From: Micromonospora tulbaghiae
GTDB taxonomy: Bacteria; Actinomycetota; Actinomycetes; Mycobacteriales; Micromonosporaceae
DNA length: 64,000 nucleotides
Direction: 5' to 3'
Assembly (NCBI RefSeq): GCF_900091605.1
Contig: NZ_FMCQ01000009.1
Coordinates: 124,001 to 188,000, forward strand
The notes under the pieces are model-generated. The model was not told where the DNA came from and ran no database searches. It saw nothing but the letters and a program-made list of their open reading frames with translations. Below, one piece after another: positions 8,405 to 17,062 of the stretch (its first letter is position 1; every line of letters begins with the position of its first letter). The position numbers and the translations under genes are program-made.

Positions 8405-8747
8405 TTAGCACCCTTCCAAGCAGGTTCATCCGCGCCGCGAAACCCGTCGCGGGAGCGGCAGTGTGTAGCGTCAGCAGGCCCTCGGCCACCATGTCGGCGA
8501 CCAGCACCCGGGTGACGCCCAGCGGCATCCGGGTGTAAGCGGCGATTTCCGCAAGCGACTGCGCCCGGCCCTCACAGACCGAGGAGATGCGGTACTTGTC
8601 GTGCCCGGCGAAGCGCGCCTCGGCCGACTGCGTAGGTGTGCTCGACAGCACCGCTTCGAGCGCGATGTTCTGCAGCGGCTCGGTGCGACCCCGGGTGACC
8701 GCGTACGGCCGCACCAGCGCGCCACGTGGATCACGTCGCGGGTCCAT
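8385..8747 (-). CDS. DUF742 protein (CvnC-like)
   Basis: 120 aa, standard DUF742 size, with the family's winged-helix-like core (SLAEIAAYTRMPLGVTRVLVADMV) and the start MDPRRDPRGALVRPYAVTRGRT. The ATG at 8747 was chosen because GGAGGTGAT lies about 6 nt upstream; the frame opens slightly further 5' without a ribosome binding site. DUF742 proteins bind the GTPase in conservons. Its 3' end overlaps the GTPase start, suggesting translational coupling. Confidence 0.9.
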   Translation of the reverse strand: MDPRRDPRGALVRPYAVTRGRTEPLQNIALEAVLSSTPTQSAEARFAGHDKYRISSVCEGRAQSLAEIAAYTRMPLGVTRVLVADMVAEGLLTLHTAAPATGFAARMNLLGRVLSGLREL

Positions 8748-8809
8748 CTCGCGATCACCTCCCCTCGTTCGGAGCCGCACCGGCTCCGGTCATCAGCTCC
8801 CCGGCCCGA

Positions 8810-9217
8810 TCAGGACCGGACCGCATCCCTCGGCAGCGGGACCAGCGCCTGGCCGACCCGCTCCACCAGCAGCGCCATCTCGTAACCCACCTGGCCGACG
8901 TCGCAGCTGCGCGCCGCGAGCACGGCCATCGACGAACCGTCGCTGATTGACATCAGGAACAGGTAGCCGCTGTCCATCTCGATGACGGTCTGCAACACCC
9001 CGCCGGCGCTGAACATCCGCGCCGCGCCCTCGGTCAGGCTCACCACGCCGGAGGTGATCGCGGCGAGCTGGTCGGCCCGGTCGCCGGGCAGGTCCCGGGA
9101 GGAGGCGAGCAGCAGCCCGTCCGCGGACACCGCCACCACGTGCGCGATGCCCGCAACGCTGTCGGCGAAGTTGGTGAGAAGCCACCCCATGTCCTGCATG
9201 GCCGCCGGCCTGTTCAT
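8810..9217 (-). CDS. Roadblock/LC7 domain protein (CvnB-like)
   Basis: 135 aa forming a single Roadblock/LC7 fold (LLTNFADSVAGIAHVVAVSADGLLLASSRDL ending in the helix of the last 25 residues). By analogy to MglB and CvnB it should act as a regulator or dimeric scaffold for the GTPase. The ATG overlaps the stop of the upstream kinase gene (ATGA), so the two are translationally coupled. Confidence 0.92.
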   Translation of the reverse strand: MNRPAAMQDMGWLLTNFADSVAGIAHVVAVSADGLLLASSRDLPGDRADQLAAITSGVVSLTEGAARMFSAGGVLQTVIEMDSGYLFLMSISDGSSMAVLAARSCDVGQVGYEMALLVERVGQALVPLPRDAVRS

Positions 9218-12200
9218 CGGTTCGTCTCCTTGGTCGAGGTGCTGTTCAGGTCGGCGCCGGCCGTACGGCCCCGCTGGACGCCACGGTGGTAGGCGGAGAG
9301 CAGGCCGCGTACCTCGTCCGGCGTGCGCCGGCTGCGGTCCCGGCCGCTCTTCGGCTCTATCCCGCCGGGCACGAGCTGGGCCTGCGGCACCCGCTTGGGC
9401 AGGCCGGAACGGGTGGTGCCGCCGGTGGTGGGCTCCGCGGCACGGCTGGCCCGCGACCAGCCCTCGTCGGCCGCCGTACGCCAGGCCTCCGGGTCGATCG
9501 GCGGCGCGGGCGCGGGCTCGGCGGCGGGTGGCGCCGGGGGCGGCGTCGCGGCCGCCGGCGGCGTGGACGGGACCTCCGGCGGGCTGTACGCCGGCGGCGT
9601 GGTCGACGTGGTCAGCCCCGACGCCTGGGCCCCGGGGGTGCGGGTGGGCAGCTTCGGACGAGTCGACGCCGCGGGGGGCGCCACCGCGGGGGGTGCCGGC
9701 GCGGGCGGCTCGTCGAACGTGGGCCGGGTGAAGATGGTGGTCTCGTCCTCTCCGTGCGAACGGAACCAGACCGCCTCCATCTCACGGAATATCGGCGCCT
9801 CGGCCCGCTGCTCGGGCCGGGCCACCACCGGCGTCGCCGGGGTGCTCTCCACCGCCGGCGCCGCGGCGAGCGGCTGGTAGGCCGGAGGTGCGGCCTGGGT
9901 CGCGGGTTGCGCGGTCTCGACACCCGGCGTCCGCTTGGGCAGCGGGTCGAGCGCGGGGTACGCCACCGTCGGTCCCCCGGCCGACCAGCCCGCTCCGGAG
10001 ACCGGAGCCGGTGCGGTGGCGGGCGCCGCGGCCATCGGGGCGGGTGCCGCCACAGTGGGCAGCGCGCCGGTCGCCCCACCGAGCTGTACGGCGGGCGTGG
10101 TGTCACGCGTCTCGCCGGGCGTCTGCCACCTGGACGGCGGGGCGGTGGTCGCCCCACGCCACTGGTCCGCGAGCGTCGCGGTGGCCGCGCCCCGCCCGGC
10201 GCCGGCCAGCGCGTCGGCGGCGCCGACCTGGCTGAGCGGCGACTGCTCGACGGCGAGCGGCTGACGCGGCCGGGTCAGCGGGGCCTGGCCGCGGTTGGCC
10301 GGCAGCACCACCGTCGAGTTCGGCAGCGTGACCTGGGCGACGGTGCCGCCCTCGACGTTGCGGCGCAGCTCGACGCGGATTCCGTAGCGGGAGGCGAGCC
10401 GGCTCACCACGGCCAGACCCATCAGCCGGAACGCGGCCACGTCGACCGTCGGCGGTGCGGCCAGGCGCCGGTTGAGCGAGTCGAGTTGGTCGTCACTGAG
10501 GCCCAGGCCCCGGTCCTCGATCTGGATCAGCACGTAGTCGCGGATCCGGCGGCCGTCGGCCACCACCGAGGTGTTCGGCGGCGAGAACCGGGTGGCGTTG
10601 TCGAGCAGCTCGGCGACCAGCCGGACGACGTCGTTGACGGCGTGCGCGGCGACCGAGATGTCGGTGTCGACGGTGCCGAACTCGATCCGGTTGTAGAGCT
10701 CGACCTCGGACTGCGCGGCACGCAGCACGTCGACCAGGAGCGCGTCGTCGCGACGCGGCACCGCCGAGTCGGCGCCGGCGAGCACCAGCAGGTTCTCGTC
10801 GTTGCGGCGCATCCGGGTGGCCAGGTGGTCCAGCTCGAACAGCTGCGCCAGCCGCTTCGGGTCCTCCTCGGAACGCTCGATCGCGTCCAGCTCGCCGATC
10901 ATGCGGTCGACCAGGCTCTGCGAGCGGCGGGCCAGGTTGAGGAACATCGCCGAGACGCTCGTCCGCAGCGCGGCCTGCTCGGCCGCGACCCGGACCGCCT
11001 CCCGGTGGACCACGTTGAAGGCCACCGCCACCTGACCGACCTCGTCGCGGTTGCTCAGCTTGATCGGGTCCCGTACCTGCTGGACGATCTCGTCCACGCC
11101 ACCGTCGCCGATGGCGTTGACGTTCTGGAGCCGGCTCACCGCGTCCGGCAGGTCGTGGTTGGCCACGGCGAGCGCGCCCTCGCGCAGCCGGCGCAGCGAG
11201 TCGTTGAGCGAGCGGGCGAGCACCACGGCGAGCGTCACCGCGACCACGAGCGTGAGCAGCACGAGCAGGCTCTCCACGATCGCCTGCCGGATCACGTCGG
11301 CGCGTACCTCGTCGGCGTCGGCCAGCATCTCGTCCAGGAGCTGGATCTCGGCCCACCGCATCAGGTCGTCGACCGCGCCGATGGCGACGGACGCCTCGTC
11401 GCGGGTGACCGGCGAGGGACGCTCGATCGACCGGGAGATGTCACCGGCGACCCGGTCGGCGAGCTGGACGGCGTCACCGGAGACGGTGCGGTCCACCAGG
11501 GCCCGCTGGCTCGGCGTCGCGGTCCGGGAGAAGGTGAGCAGCGCCTCCTGCTGACCGGTGAGCGTGGCCACGAAGGACGAGAACTGTTCCTCGTCGATCC
11601 GGCCGCCCTCGAGGGCGGTGAAGGCCACCGCCTGCTCCTCGGCCACCTCGGCCTTGGCGCGGGCGAACGCGGCCACCGCGCGGCGGGCGTCGGCCAGACT
11701 CTCCGCGCCCGGCTGCTGGGCCAGCGCGTCGCCGTACGCGACCAGGTCGTCCAGCACGATGCCGTAGCGCAGGCTCGCCTCGGCGACCGGCATCTGCAAC
11801 CGGTCCAGCACCTCCTGGCGAGTGCCGTTCAGCGTGGACAGGTGCGCGTCGATCACCTTGAGCTGGTTGCTGATCGCGCCCGGCACGTCGCCGAGCTTGC
11901 CCCGCTCCTCCTGGTACGCCGCGATGCGCTCGTCGGTCTGGCGCACGCGCAGGTTGTACGCGTCCGGCTTCTGGTTCGGGTCGGCCAGGAAGACCGCCGC
12001 CGCCATCCGCTCCTTGTGCAGGTCCTGGGTGAGCGCCGAGACGTCGACAGACACCGCGCTCAACGAACGGACCTGGTCCGCCTCGTACGCACCCTGGCCC
12101 ACAGAGATGAGTCGGATAGTTGCCAGCGCGATGACAGCCGCGACCGGAACGACCAGGATGAGGGCGAGCTTGGAGCGGATCCGCGCATCGCGCAGCCTGG

Positions 12201-12270
12201 GCAGGCGCCGGCGCCGGTTCCGCTGTTCGGCGTTGGGGCTCCCGGGCAGGGTCGTAGGTCCGGTGCTCAC
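9214..12270 (-). CDS. sensor histidine kinase with nitrate/nitrite-sensing-type (NIT) extracytoplasmic domain, CvnA-like
   Basis: 1018 aa. TM1 about 34-54, an extracytoplasmic helical region to about 325 resembling the NIT nitrate/nitrite-sensing domain, TM2 about 330-352, a HAMP-like segment, an atypical dimerisation region (MFLNLARRSQSLVDRMIGELDAIE) and a HATPase domain with N-box ELLDNATRF near 557. A Pro/Ala-rich tail of over 300 residues contains recurring L-P-x-R/T-x-P motifs. No receiver-domain gene is adjacent. The GTG at 12270 is favoured by GGAGG 7 nt upstream; the frame is open another 297 nt without kinase-like sequence. A nitrate-sensing role beside a nitrate operon is attractive but unproven, since many conservon kinases carry NIT domains. 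Confidence 0.88.
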   Translation of the reverse strand: MSTGPTTLPGSPNAEQRNRRRRLPRLRDARIRSKLALILVVPVAAVIALATIRLISVGQGAYEADQVRSLSAVSVDVSALTQDLHKERMAAAVFLADPNQKPDAYNLRVRQTDERIAAYQEERGKLGDVPGAISNQLKVIDAHLSTLNGTRQEVLDRLQMPVAEASLRYGIVLDDLVAYGDALAQQPGAESLADARRAVAAFARAKAEVAEEQAVAFTALEGGRIDEEQFSSFVATLTGQQEALLTFSRTATPSQRALVDRTVSGDAVQLADRVAGDISRSIERPSPVTRDEASVAIGAVDDLMRWAEIQLLDEMLADADEVRADVIRQAIVESLLVLLTLVVAVTLAVVLARSLNDSLRRLREGALAVANHDLPDAVSRLQNVNAIGDGGVDEIVQQVRDPIKLSNRDEVGQVAVAFNVVHREAVRVAAEQAALRTSVSAMFLNLARRSQSLVDRMIGELDAIERSEEDPKRLAQLFELDHLATRMRRNDENLLVLAGADSAVPRRDDALLVDVLRAAQSEVELYNRIEFGTVDTDISVAAHAVNDVVRLVAELLDNATRFSPPNTSVVADGRRIRDYVLIQIEDRGLGLSDDQLDSLNRRLAAPPTVDVAAFRLMGLAVVSRLASRYGIRVELRRNVEGGTVAQVTLPNSTVVLPANRGQAPLTRPRQPLAVEQSPLSQVGAADALAGAGRGAATATLADQWRGATTAPPSRWQTPGETRDTTPAVQLGGATGALPTVAAPAPMAAAPATAPAPVSGAGWSAGGPTVAYPALDPLPKRTPGVETAQPATQAAPPAYQPLAAAPAVESTPATPVVARPEQRAEAPIFREMEAVWFRSHGEDETTIFTRPTFDEPPAPAPPAVAPPAASTRPKLPTRTPGAQASGLTTSTTPPAYSPPEVPSTPPAAATPPPAPPAAEPAPAPPIDPEAWRTAADEGWSRASRAAEPTTGGTTRSGLPKRVPQAQLVPGGIEPKSGRDRSRRTPDEVRGLLSAYHRGVQRGRTAGADLNSTSTKETNR

Positions 12271-12717
12271 GACATCGCCTCCGAGGTTTCTTCCACGCGC
12301 GACCCGCTGACCCGTGCCTGGTGCAGCGGCCAGCGCCACGCGCGGCACGGCCGCGATTTCATCAGACGAGATCCTGTTTGGGAAGCCGCAGTGAGGCAGG
12401 AAACGGTCGCGGCCGACGCAACCCGGGATCCGATCACCTAATACCTTCTTTTCTCCGACCCCCTGATCAGGGGATGTCACTCCAGAGTGGTCACGCGCAT
12501 CTGTGCAGTAATTGTTAGTTAATGTTCCGTGGCCCCAGCATGTGGGATGGCTGTCCCGAAACAGCACTCGTCAGCCCGGCTTGACCACAGGCCCCGGCAT
12601 TGGCAAGGTTTTGCAGGCTTCGCGCACACCGTACGGCAAACCAATCCCGATCCTCCACTGAGGACGGACGAGTGGCGGTGATCGGGCGCCGGCCCGCGCC
12701 GCACCTGGAGGACTGAG
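12271..12717. other. divergent intergenic region between kinase and lipoprotein genes
   Basis: 447 nt without a convincing gene. It contains a 14-bp perfect palindrome CCCCTGATCAGGGG at 12460-12473 and an AT-rich stretch at about 12505-12530. These are the likeliest places for operator and promoter elements serving the two divergent genes. No clear -35/-10 pair could be assigned on either strand. Confidence 0.5.
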
Positions 12718-13899
12718 TTGAGCCCCATCCGCTCCGCGAGCATCGCGGCCCTCGCATCGGCCGTGCTGGCCACCACGCTCACCGGCTGCGGGATCGGCGG
12801 GGAACCGCAGGACACCAGCCCGATCGTGATCGCCGCCGACCTGGAACTCTCCGGCGCGTCGGCGCCGGTCGGCAAGGTCTACCAACGGGCACTGCAACTG
12901 AAGGTCGAGCAGTTGAACGCCTCCGGCGCGCTGGGTGGCCGGAAGATCGATCTGCGTGTCAAGGACAACCGCTCGGACGCAGCGGAATCCTTGCGGAACA
13001 TCAATGATTTCAGCGGTGACTCACGCGTGAGCGCCGTCATCATGGGCGGCTGCAACGAATGCGCCGTCGGCGCGGCCCGAACGATCGGCGAGAAGCGCAT
13101 TCCAACGATCGCACTGGGCTCATCGAGCGCCATCACCGAGCCGGTGGCCGAGCGCCGATATGTCTTCAAGCTCGCCCCGAACGCCACCGACAGCGCCGCC
13201 GCCCTCGCCGCCGAACTGGACCGGCGCAACATCCGCAAGGCGGCGTTGCTGCACAGCGCCGAGGGTTACGGCCAGGAAGGGCTCGCCGCCCTGCGCCGCG
13301 AACTGAGCAAGACCTCGGTCAAGCTGGTCGGCAACGAGGCGGTGCGCGCCACCGACACCGAGGTCGGCACGCAGATCAACGAGCTGATCGCCGGCAAGCC
13401 GCAGGCACTGGTCCTGTGGACCACGCCGGAGCAGGCGACGCTCGCCGCCACCACCGCCCGGCAGAGCAAGTTCCGCGGCTCGCTGTTCTTCGACGCCACG
13501 GCCGCCGGCGACCTCTTCCTGGGCCCGACGGCCCGCTCCACGGAGGAGGCCACGCTGATCTTCACCCAGACCATGGTGATCGACGACGTGATCGCCACCA
13601 CCCCGGCGAAGGCCGCGCGGCGGCAGTGGTTCCAGGACTACACCGCCCGGTTCGGCGGCTACAACGGCTTCTCCTCGTTCGCGGCGGACGCGGTCCAGTT
13701 GATCGCCGACGCCGAGCAGCGGGCGGGCGGCGAGCCGGGCAAGGTCGACCGGGAGGCGCTGCGCGACGTGCTGGAGACCTCGCAGCTCGACGGGCTGTCC
13801 GGGCCGATCCGGATGACGCCGGACAACCACTCCGGGTTGATGCCGCAGGCGTTGACGACGCTGGTGGCTCGTGGTGGTCGCTGGCGGCTCGCTGGCTGA
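12718..13899 (+). CDS. ABC-type branched-chain amino acid-like substrate-binding lipoprotein (orphan)
   Basis: 393 aa. A type I periplasmic-binding fold of the LivJ/receptor family (PIVIAADLELSGASAPVGKVY, LNASGALGGRKIDLRV, VIMGGCNECAVGAARTI). The N-terminal signal peptide ends in lipobox LTGC with Cys24, so it should be anchored on the outer face of the membrane. The start is TTG, with GGAGG 6 nt upstream (12707-12711). No permease or ATPase gene of the Liv type is nearby. Its divergence from the NIT-type kinase suggests that it may deliver a ligand for sensing rather than transport. Ligand unknown. Confidence 0.85.
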   Translation: MSPIRSASIAALASAVLATTLTGCGIGGEPQDTSPIVIAADLELSGASAPVGKVYQRALQLKVEQLNASGALGGRKIDLRVKDNRSDAAESLRNINDFSGDSRVSAVIMGGCNECAVGAARTIGEKRIPTIALGSSSAITEPVAERRYVFKLAPNATDSAAALAAELDRRNIRKAALLHSAEGYGQEGLAALRRELSKTSVKLVGNEAVRATDTEVGTQINELIAGKPQALVLWTTPEQATLAATTARQSKFRGSLFFDATAAGDLFLGPTARSTEEATLIFTQTMVIDDVIATTPAKAARRQWFQDYTARFGGYNGFSSFAADAVQLIADAEQRAGGEPGKVDREALRDVLETSQLDGLSGPIRMTPDNHSGLMPQALTTLVARGGRWRLAG

Positions 13900-13916
13900 T
13901 CGCTTCTCGCTTTGGG

Positions 13917-13988
13917 GGTGTGGCCCCACCGCAACCGGCTCCAGGCGGTCAAGCTTGATCCCTGCGCCGGTTGCGGTGGGGCCACACC
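13917..13988. repeat. structured intergenic repeat, copy 1
   Basis: A perfect 22-bp inverted repeat (13917-13938 with 13967-13988) enclosing a 28-nt centre. The first 25 nt of the centre (13939-13963) match the centre of a second element at 23604-23628 at 23 of 25 positions. The centre holds the 10-nt palindrome TCAAGCTTGA. It sits between convergent genes (stops at 13899 and 14030), so it may also serve as a bidirectional terminator. Arms differ from copy 2 by paired changes, as described in the findings. Confidence 0.85.
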
Positions 13989-14029
13989 TGTCGTGGTCGG
14001 CCGCCAGCCGTGGGGGTTGAGGGTGACCT

Positions 14030-14860
14030 TCAGCGGGCTGAGGTGGTGGCCTTCACCCAGGGCAGGGCCAGGCGCTCGACCACGCTCAGGGCGGCGTACA
14101 GCACGATGCTCATGAGCGCCACCAGCACGATCGCAGCCCAGGCAGTCGCGGTGTCGCCGACGCCGTTGTACTGGAGGATCTGGTAACCCAGGCCCGGGCG
14201 GTCGGAGTAGAACTCCCCGATCACCGCGCCGATCGCGGCCAGCGGCATGGCCACCTTGAGCCCGACGAAGATCTGCGGCAGCGCCGCCGGGAAGCGCACC
14301 TTGCGGAACGACTGCCACCACGAGGCGTTGAGCGACCGGCCCAGCTCCGCCAGATCCGCCGGGGTGGTGGTCAGCCCGGTCGCGGTGGAGAGCACGATCG
14401 GGAAGAAGCAGAGCAGGAACACCATGGTCAGGATGGGTTTCTGCCCCCAGCCCACCGCCACCACGAGCAGCGGCCCGAACGCGATCTTCGGGACCGCGTT
14501 CACCGCCACCAGCAGCGGCGCGAACATCCGCTCCACCCGGCTGGAGGCGGCCAGCGCCATCCCGATCAGCACCCCGGCCACCGACGAGAGCAGGAAGCCG
14601 AACAGCGTCATCCAGGTGGTGATGCCCAGCGCGGGCAGCAGCACCTCGGTGGTGCTGGTGAGGGACTTCCCCACCGCCTGTGGCGGGGGCAGCGCGGCCG
14701 GGTGCACCAGGTTCAGTCCCGAGGTGACCAGCCACCAGGCCGCCACCGCGATCACCAGTCCCAGCGCCGGCAACCCGACCGCCGCCGGGCGTACGGCGAT
14801 CCCGCGCCGGACCGCCGGGCGCGGCGGCGCCTCCGGCCGGGCCTCGGTCGACTGTGTCAA
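14030..14860 (-). CDS. ABC transporter permease (SsuC/TauC/ThiX type)
   Basis: 276 aa with about six membrane segments. The cytoplasmic EAA-type loop is visible as DLAELGRSLNASWWQSFRKVRFPAALPQIFVGLKVAMPLAAIGAVIGEF, characteristic of permeases for nitrate, sulfonate, taurine or thiamine-precursor importers. It lies downstream of the NMT1/THI5-like binding protein on the same strand, about 100 nt away with a hairpin between. The ATPase is in the divergent operon at 16278. Substrate is not determined by sequence. Confidence 0.88.
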   Translation of the reverse strand: MTQSTEARPEAPPRPAVRRGIAVRPAAVGLPALGLVIAVAAWWLVTSGLNLVHPAALPPPQAVGKSLTSTTEVLLPALGITTWMTLFGFLLSSVAGVLIGMALAASSRVERMFAPLLVAVNAVPKIAFGPLLVVAVGWGQKPILTMVFLLCFFPIVLSTATGLTTTPADLAELGRSLNASWWQSFRKVRFPAALPQIFVGLKVAMPLAAIGAVIGEFYSDRPGLGYQILQYNGVGDTATAWAAIVLVALMSIVLYAALSVVERLALPWVKATTSAR

Positions 14861-14903
14861 CGTGTCCTCCTCTCTGCACCGGTCGGTGTGACCGGCACGC
14901 GAA

Positions 14904-14944
14904 GGGGGTGCGCCCCACCGGGGTGTCCGGCGGGTCGCACCCCC
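14904..14944 (-). terminator. stem-loop between binding protein and permease genes
   Basis: A 9-bp stem GGGGGTGCG (14904-14912) with CGCACCCCC (14936-14944) and a 23-nt loop. It lies directly after the binding-protein stop codon and before the permease gene. A likely role is partial termination or protection of the 3' end of the binding-protein message, keeping that protein in excess; this is inference. Confidence 0.5.
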
Positions 14945-14963
14945 GTTGGCCCGAGCGGGCCGG

Positions 14964-15992
14964 TCAGGCCTTCGGCGCGAGGTTGAAGTCGATGATCTGG
15001 TCCGGGGTCAGGTTCTGCTTCAGCGCACCGGCGCCCTGGAGCAGCGCGATGCTCTTGGCCACCCGGCCGCTGTCCAGCGTGCCGATCGCGGTGCCGGAGT
15101 TGCTCGACCGGACGTACGCGGCCATCAGCTGAAGCTCGGCGGAGGCCGCGGCCGGCACGGCGGCCGGCACGTTCTTCTTCAGGATCTCGGCCGCCTCGTC
15201 CGGGTTGGCCAGCGAGTACTCCAGGCCCTTGAGCAGCGCGGCGGTGAACTTCTTCACCATCTCCGGCTTCTCCTTGGCGATCTTCGAAGACGTGATCAGC
15301 GCGTTGCCGTAGAGGTCCTGCATCACGTTGCTGTACGGCAGGACGACCGGCTTCTTCTTGGTCACCGTCTCCACCGTCGGCTGGCCGACGACGAACTGAC
15401 CGATGCCGTCCACCGAGCCCGAGCCGAGCATGCCGATGAGGCCCTGCGCCTCACCGTTGACCCAGGTCACCTTGCTGCCGTCGATGCCGGCGAGCCGGGC
15501 GTACGTCGGGAAGAGGTTGCGCACGACGGACGTCGGGGTGTCGGCGAGCTTCTTGCCCTCGAGGTCCTTCGGGGTGGCGATGTTCTTGCCCTCGACCGTG
15601 ACGATCGCGGCCATGGTGCGCTGCTGGATCGCGGCCACCGCCACGAAGTCCTTCGCCTGGCCGTTGCCGAGCTGGAGGATGCCACCGGTCAGGTCGATCG
15701 GGCCGAAGTCGGCCTGGCCGCCGGTGATGGTCTGGATCACGGAGCCGGTGCCCTGACCGGGCTTGATGTCGACGTCGAAACCGGCCTCCTTGAAGAAGCC
15801 CTTGTCCTTCGCCACCCAGGCGTAGGAGTCACGCCCGAAGTTGCCGAACGAGGTGAGGTACGTCACCTTCTCCAGCGCCGCGCCGTTGCCGCCGCCGCTC
15901 TCGGACTTCTCCGAGTCGCTGCTGCAGCCGCCCACCAGGGCGAGGGCGGTGGCCAGAGCCGCGGCGGCGACCGTACGGGTCAGCCTTCTCAT
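14964..15992 (-). CDS. NMT1/THI5-like ABC transporter substrate-binding lipoprotein
   Basis: 342 aa. The signal peptide ends in lipobox VGGC with Cys23, followed by a Ser/Gly linker and the NMT1/THI5-like fold (VTYLTSFGNFGRDSYAWVAKDKGFF, GGQADFGPIDL, KDLEGKKLADTPTS). Relatives bind pyrimidine precursors (ThiY), sulfonates, nitrate or other small ligands. The Cys-rich CCCFC motif of THI5 enzymes is absent, so this is a binding protein. The ATG at 15992 is the first Met before the signal peptide; AAGGA lies 12 nt upstream. No TPP riboswitch precedes it, which weakens but does not exclude a thiamine-precursor role. Confidence 0.85.
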   Translation of the reverse strand: MRRLTRTVAAAALATALALVGGCSSDSEKSESGGGNGAALEKVTYLTSFGNFGRDSYAWVAKDKGFFKEAGFDVDIKPGQGTGSVIQTITGGQADFGPIDLTGGILQLGNGQAKDFVAVAAIQQRTMAAIVTVEGKNIATPKDLEGKKLADTPTSVVRNLFPTYARLAGIDGSKVTWVNGEAQGLIGMLGSGSVDGIGQFVVGQPTVETVTKKKPVVLPYSNVMQDLYGNALITSSKIAKEKPEMVKKFTAALLKGLEYSLANPDEAAEILKKNVPAAVPAAASAELQLMAAYVRSSNSGTAIGTLDSGRVAKSIALLQGAGALKQNLTPDQIIDFNLAPKA

Positions 15993-16182
15993 CAGTGCAC
16001 CATGTCCTTTCCGACCAGGACTTCTTCGCCGGTCGGGTCGTGGGTCCGACGGGGTCGGCAAGTGGGTTCGGCCGACTGGACCGTCGTGAGGGGACTCTTC
16101 GCGCGCAACAGCGTACGAGAAGGCAGATGACCTGCCGCCGCCGTCCCGGTTGCGGAACGGAAACGAAGTTGCGTGACGGAAA

Positions 16183-16216
16183 GTGGACTGACGTCCACCC
16201 CGGACAGTGCTATAAG
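16183..16216 (+). promoter_or_regulatory. promoter overlapping palindromes, ABC ATPase operon
   Basis: A -35-like CTGACG (16188-16193), 17-nt spacer and -10 TATAAG (16211-16216) precede the ATPase gene. The -35 lies inside the inverted repeat GTGGAC-TGAC-GTCCAC (16183-16198) and the -10 inside GTGCT-ATA-AGCAC. Such placement is typical of a repressor operator. The regulator is not identifiable; no regulator gene is in the cluster. Confidence 0.5.
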
Positions 16217-16277
16217 CACCGTCCGCTACGCTAGCCCGGCTCGCATTAGGGACGACGTGGAAGGGAGCGGGCGGGAG

Positions 16278-17060
16278 ATGATCCGACTGTCCGGGGTGTC
16301 CCGCACCTTCGACGGCCGTTCGGGGCGGGTGGAGGCGTTGCGCGGCATCGACCTCGACGTCGCCGAAGGCGAGTTCGTCGCCGTCCTCGGCCGATCCGGC
16401 TGCGGCAAGTCCACGCTGCTGCGCATGATCGCCGGGCTGCTGCCGGTCACCGGCGGTGAGATCACCGTCGGCGGTACGCCGATCACGAAGCCCCGCCGCG
16501 ACGTGGCGATGCTGTTCCAGCGGCCGGCGCTGCTGCCCTGGCGCTCGGTGCTGGACAACGTGCTGCTGCCGGTGGAGATCTTCGGCTGGCGCCGCGCCGA
16601 GCACCGCGACCGGGCCCGCAAGCTGCTGGAGATGGCCGGGCTGGGCGGCTTCGAGAAGCGCCTCCCGCACGAGCTGTCCGGCGGCATGCAGCAGCGCGTG
16701 TCGCTGTGCCGGTCGCTGATCGGCTCGCCCCGGGTGATGCTCATGGACGAGCCGTTCTCCGCGCTCGACGCGCTCACCCGTGAGGAACTCTCCGGCGAAC
16801 TCCAGCGGGTGCACATGGAGACGAAGGCGACGATCGTCTTCGTCACCCACTCGATCGACGAGGCGGTGCTGCTCGCCGACCGGGTCGTCGTGCTCAGCCC
16901 GCGCCCCGGCCGCATCCGCGAGGTGGTCGAGGTGAACGTTCCCCGGCCCCGCACGCTGGGCCGCCACGAACACCTCGCCGACGTCGCGCGGATCAGCGCC
17001 GAGCTGCACGAACTGCTGATGGAACGGGACGCCCCCGGCCTACCCGTGGGAGGACGGTGA
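16278..17060 (+). CDS. ABC transporter ATP-binding protein (SsuB/TauB/ThiZ type)
   Basis: 260 aa. Walker A GRSGCGKST at 38-46, Q-loop, signature LSGGMQQR, Walker B VMLMDEPFSALD and H-loop FVTHSIDEAV are all present. It should energise the permease encoded divergently at 14030. ATG 16278 has GGGAG about 10 nt upstream; a GTG some 20 nt earlier in frame is possible. The next gene overlaps or abuts the stop. Confidence 0.9.
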   Translation: MIRLSGVSRTFDGRSGRVEALRGIDLDVAEGEFVAVLGRSGCGKSTLLRMIAGLLPVTGGEITVGGTPITKPRRDVAMLFQRPALLPWRSVLDNVLLPVEIFGWRRAEHRDRARKLLEMAGLGGFEKRLPHELSGGMQQRVSLCRSLIGSPRVMLMDEPFSALDALTREELSGELQRVHMETKATIVFVTHSIDEAVLLADRVVVLSPRPGRIREVVEVNVPRPRTLGRHEHLADVARISAELHELLMERDAPGLPVGGR

Positions 17061-17062
17061 CC

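Noticed and set aside
9286..12441. Long plus-strand open frame opposite the conservon kinase
   Set aside because: It has His/Arg/Gly-rich shadow composition typical of the antisense of GC-biased genes, with no recognisable domain; the minus-strand kinase explains the region.
15993..16277. Possible TPP riboswitch in front of the NMT1/THI5-like transporter genes
   Set aside because: None of the invariant aptamer blocks (CTGAGA, GAACCTGA, GGGTAATGCC) is present on either strand; only promoter palindromes are seen.
17057..17062. GTG 17057 as the start of the LLM oxidoreductase
   Set aside because: It lies only 3 nt after GGGAGG; the ATG at 17063 has a 9-nt spacing and begins the conserved sequence. 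Not fully excluded.
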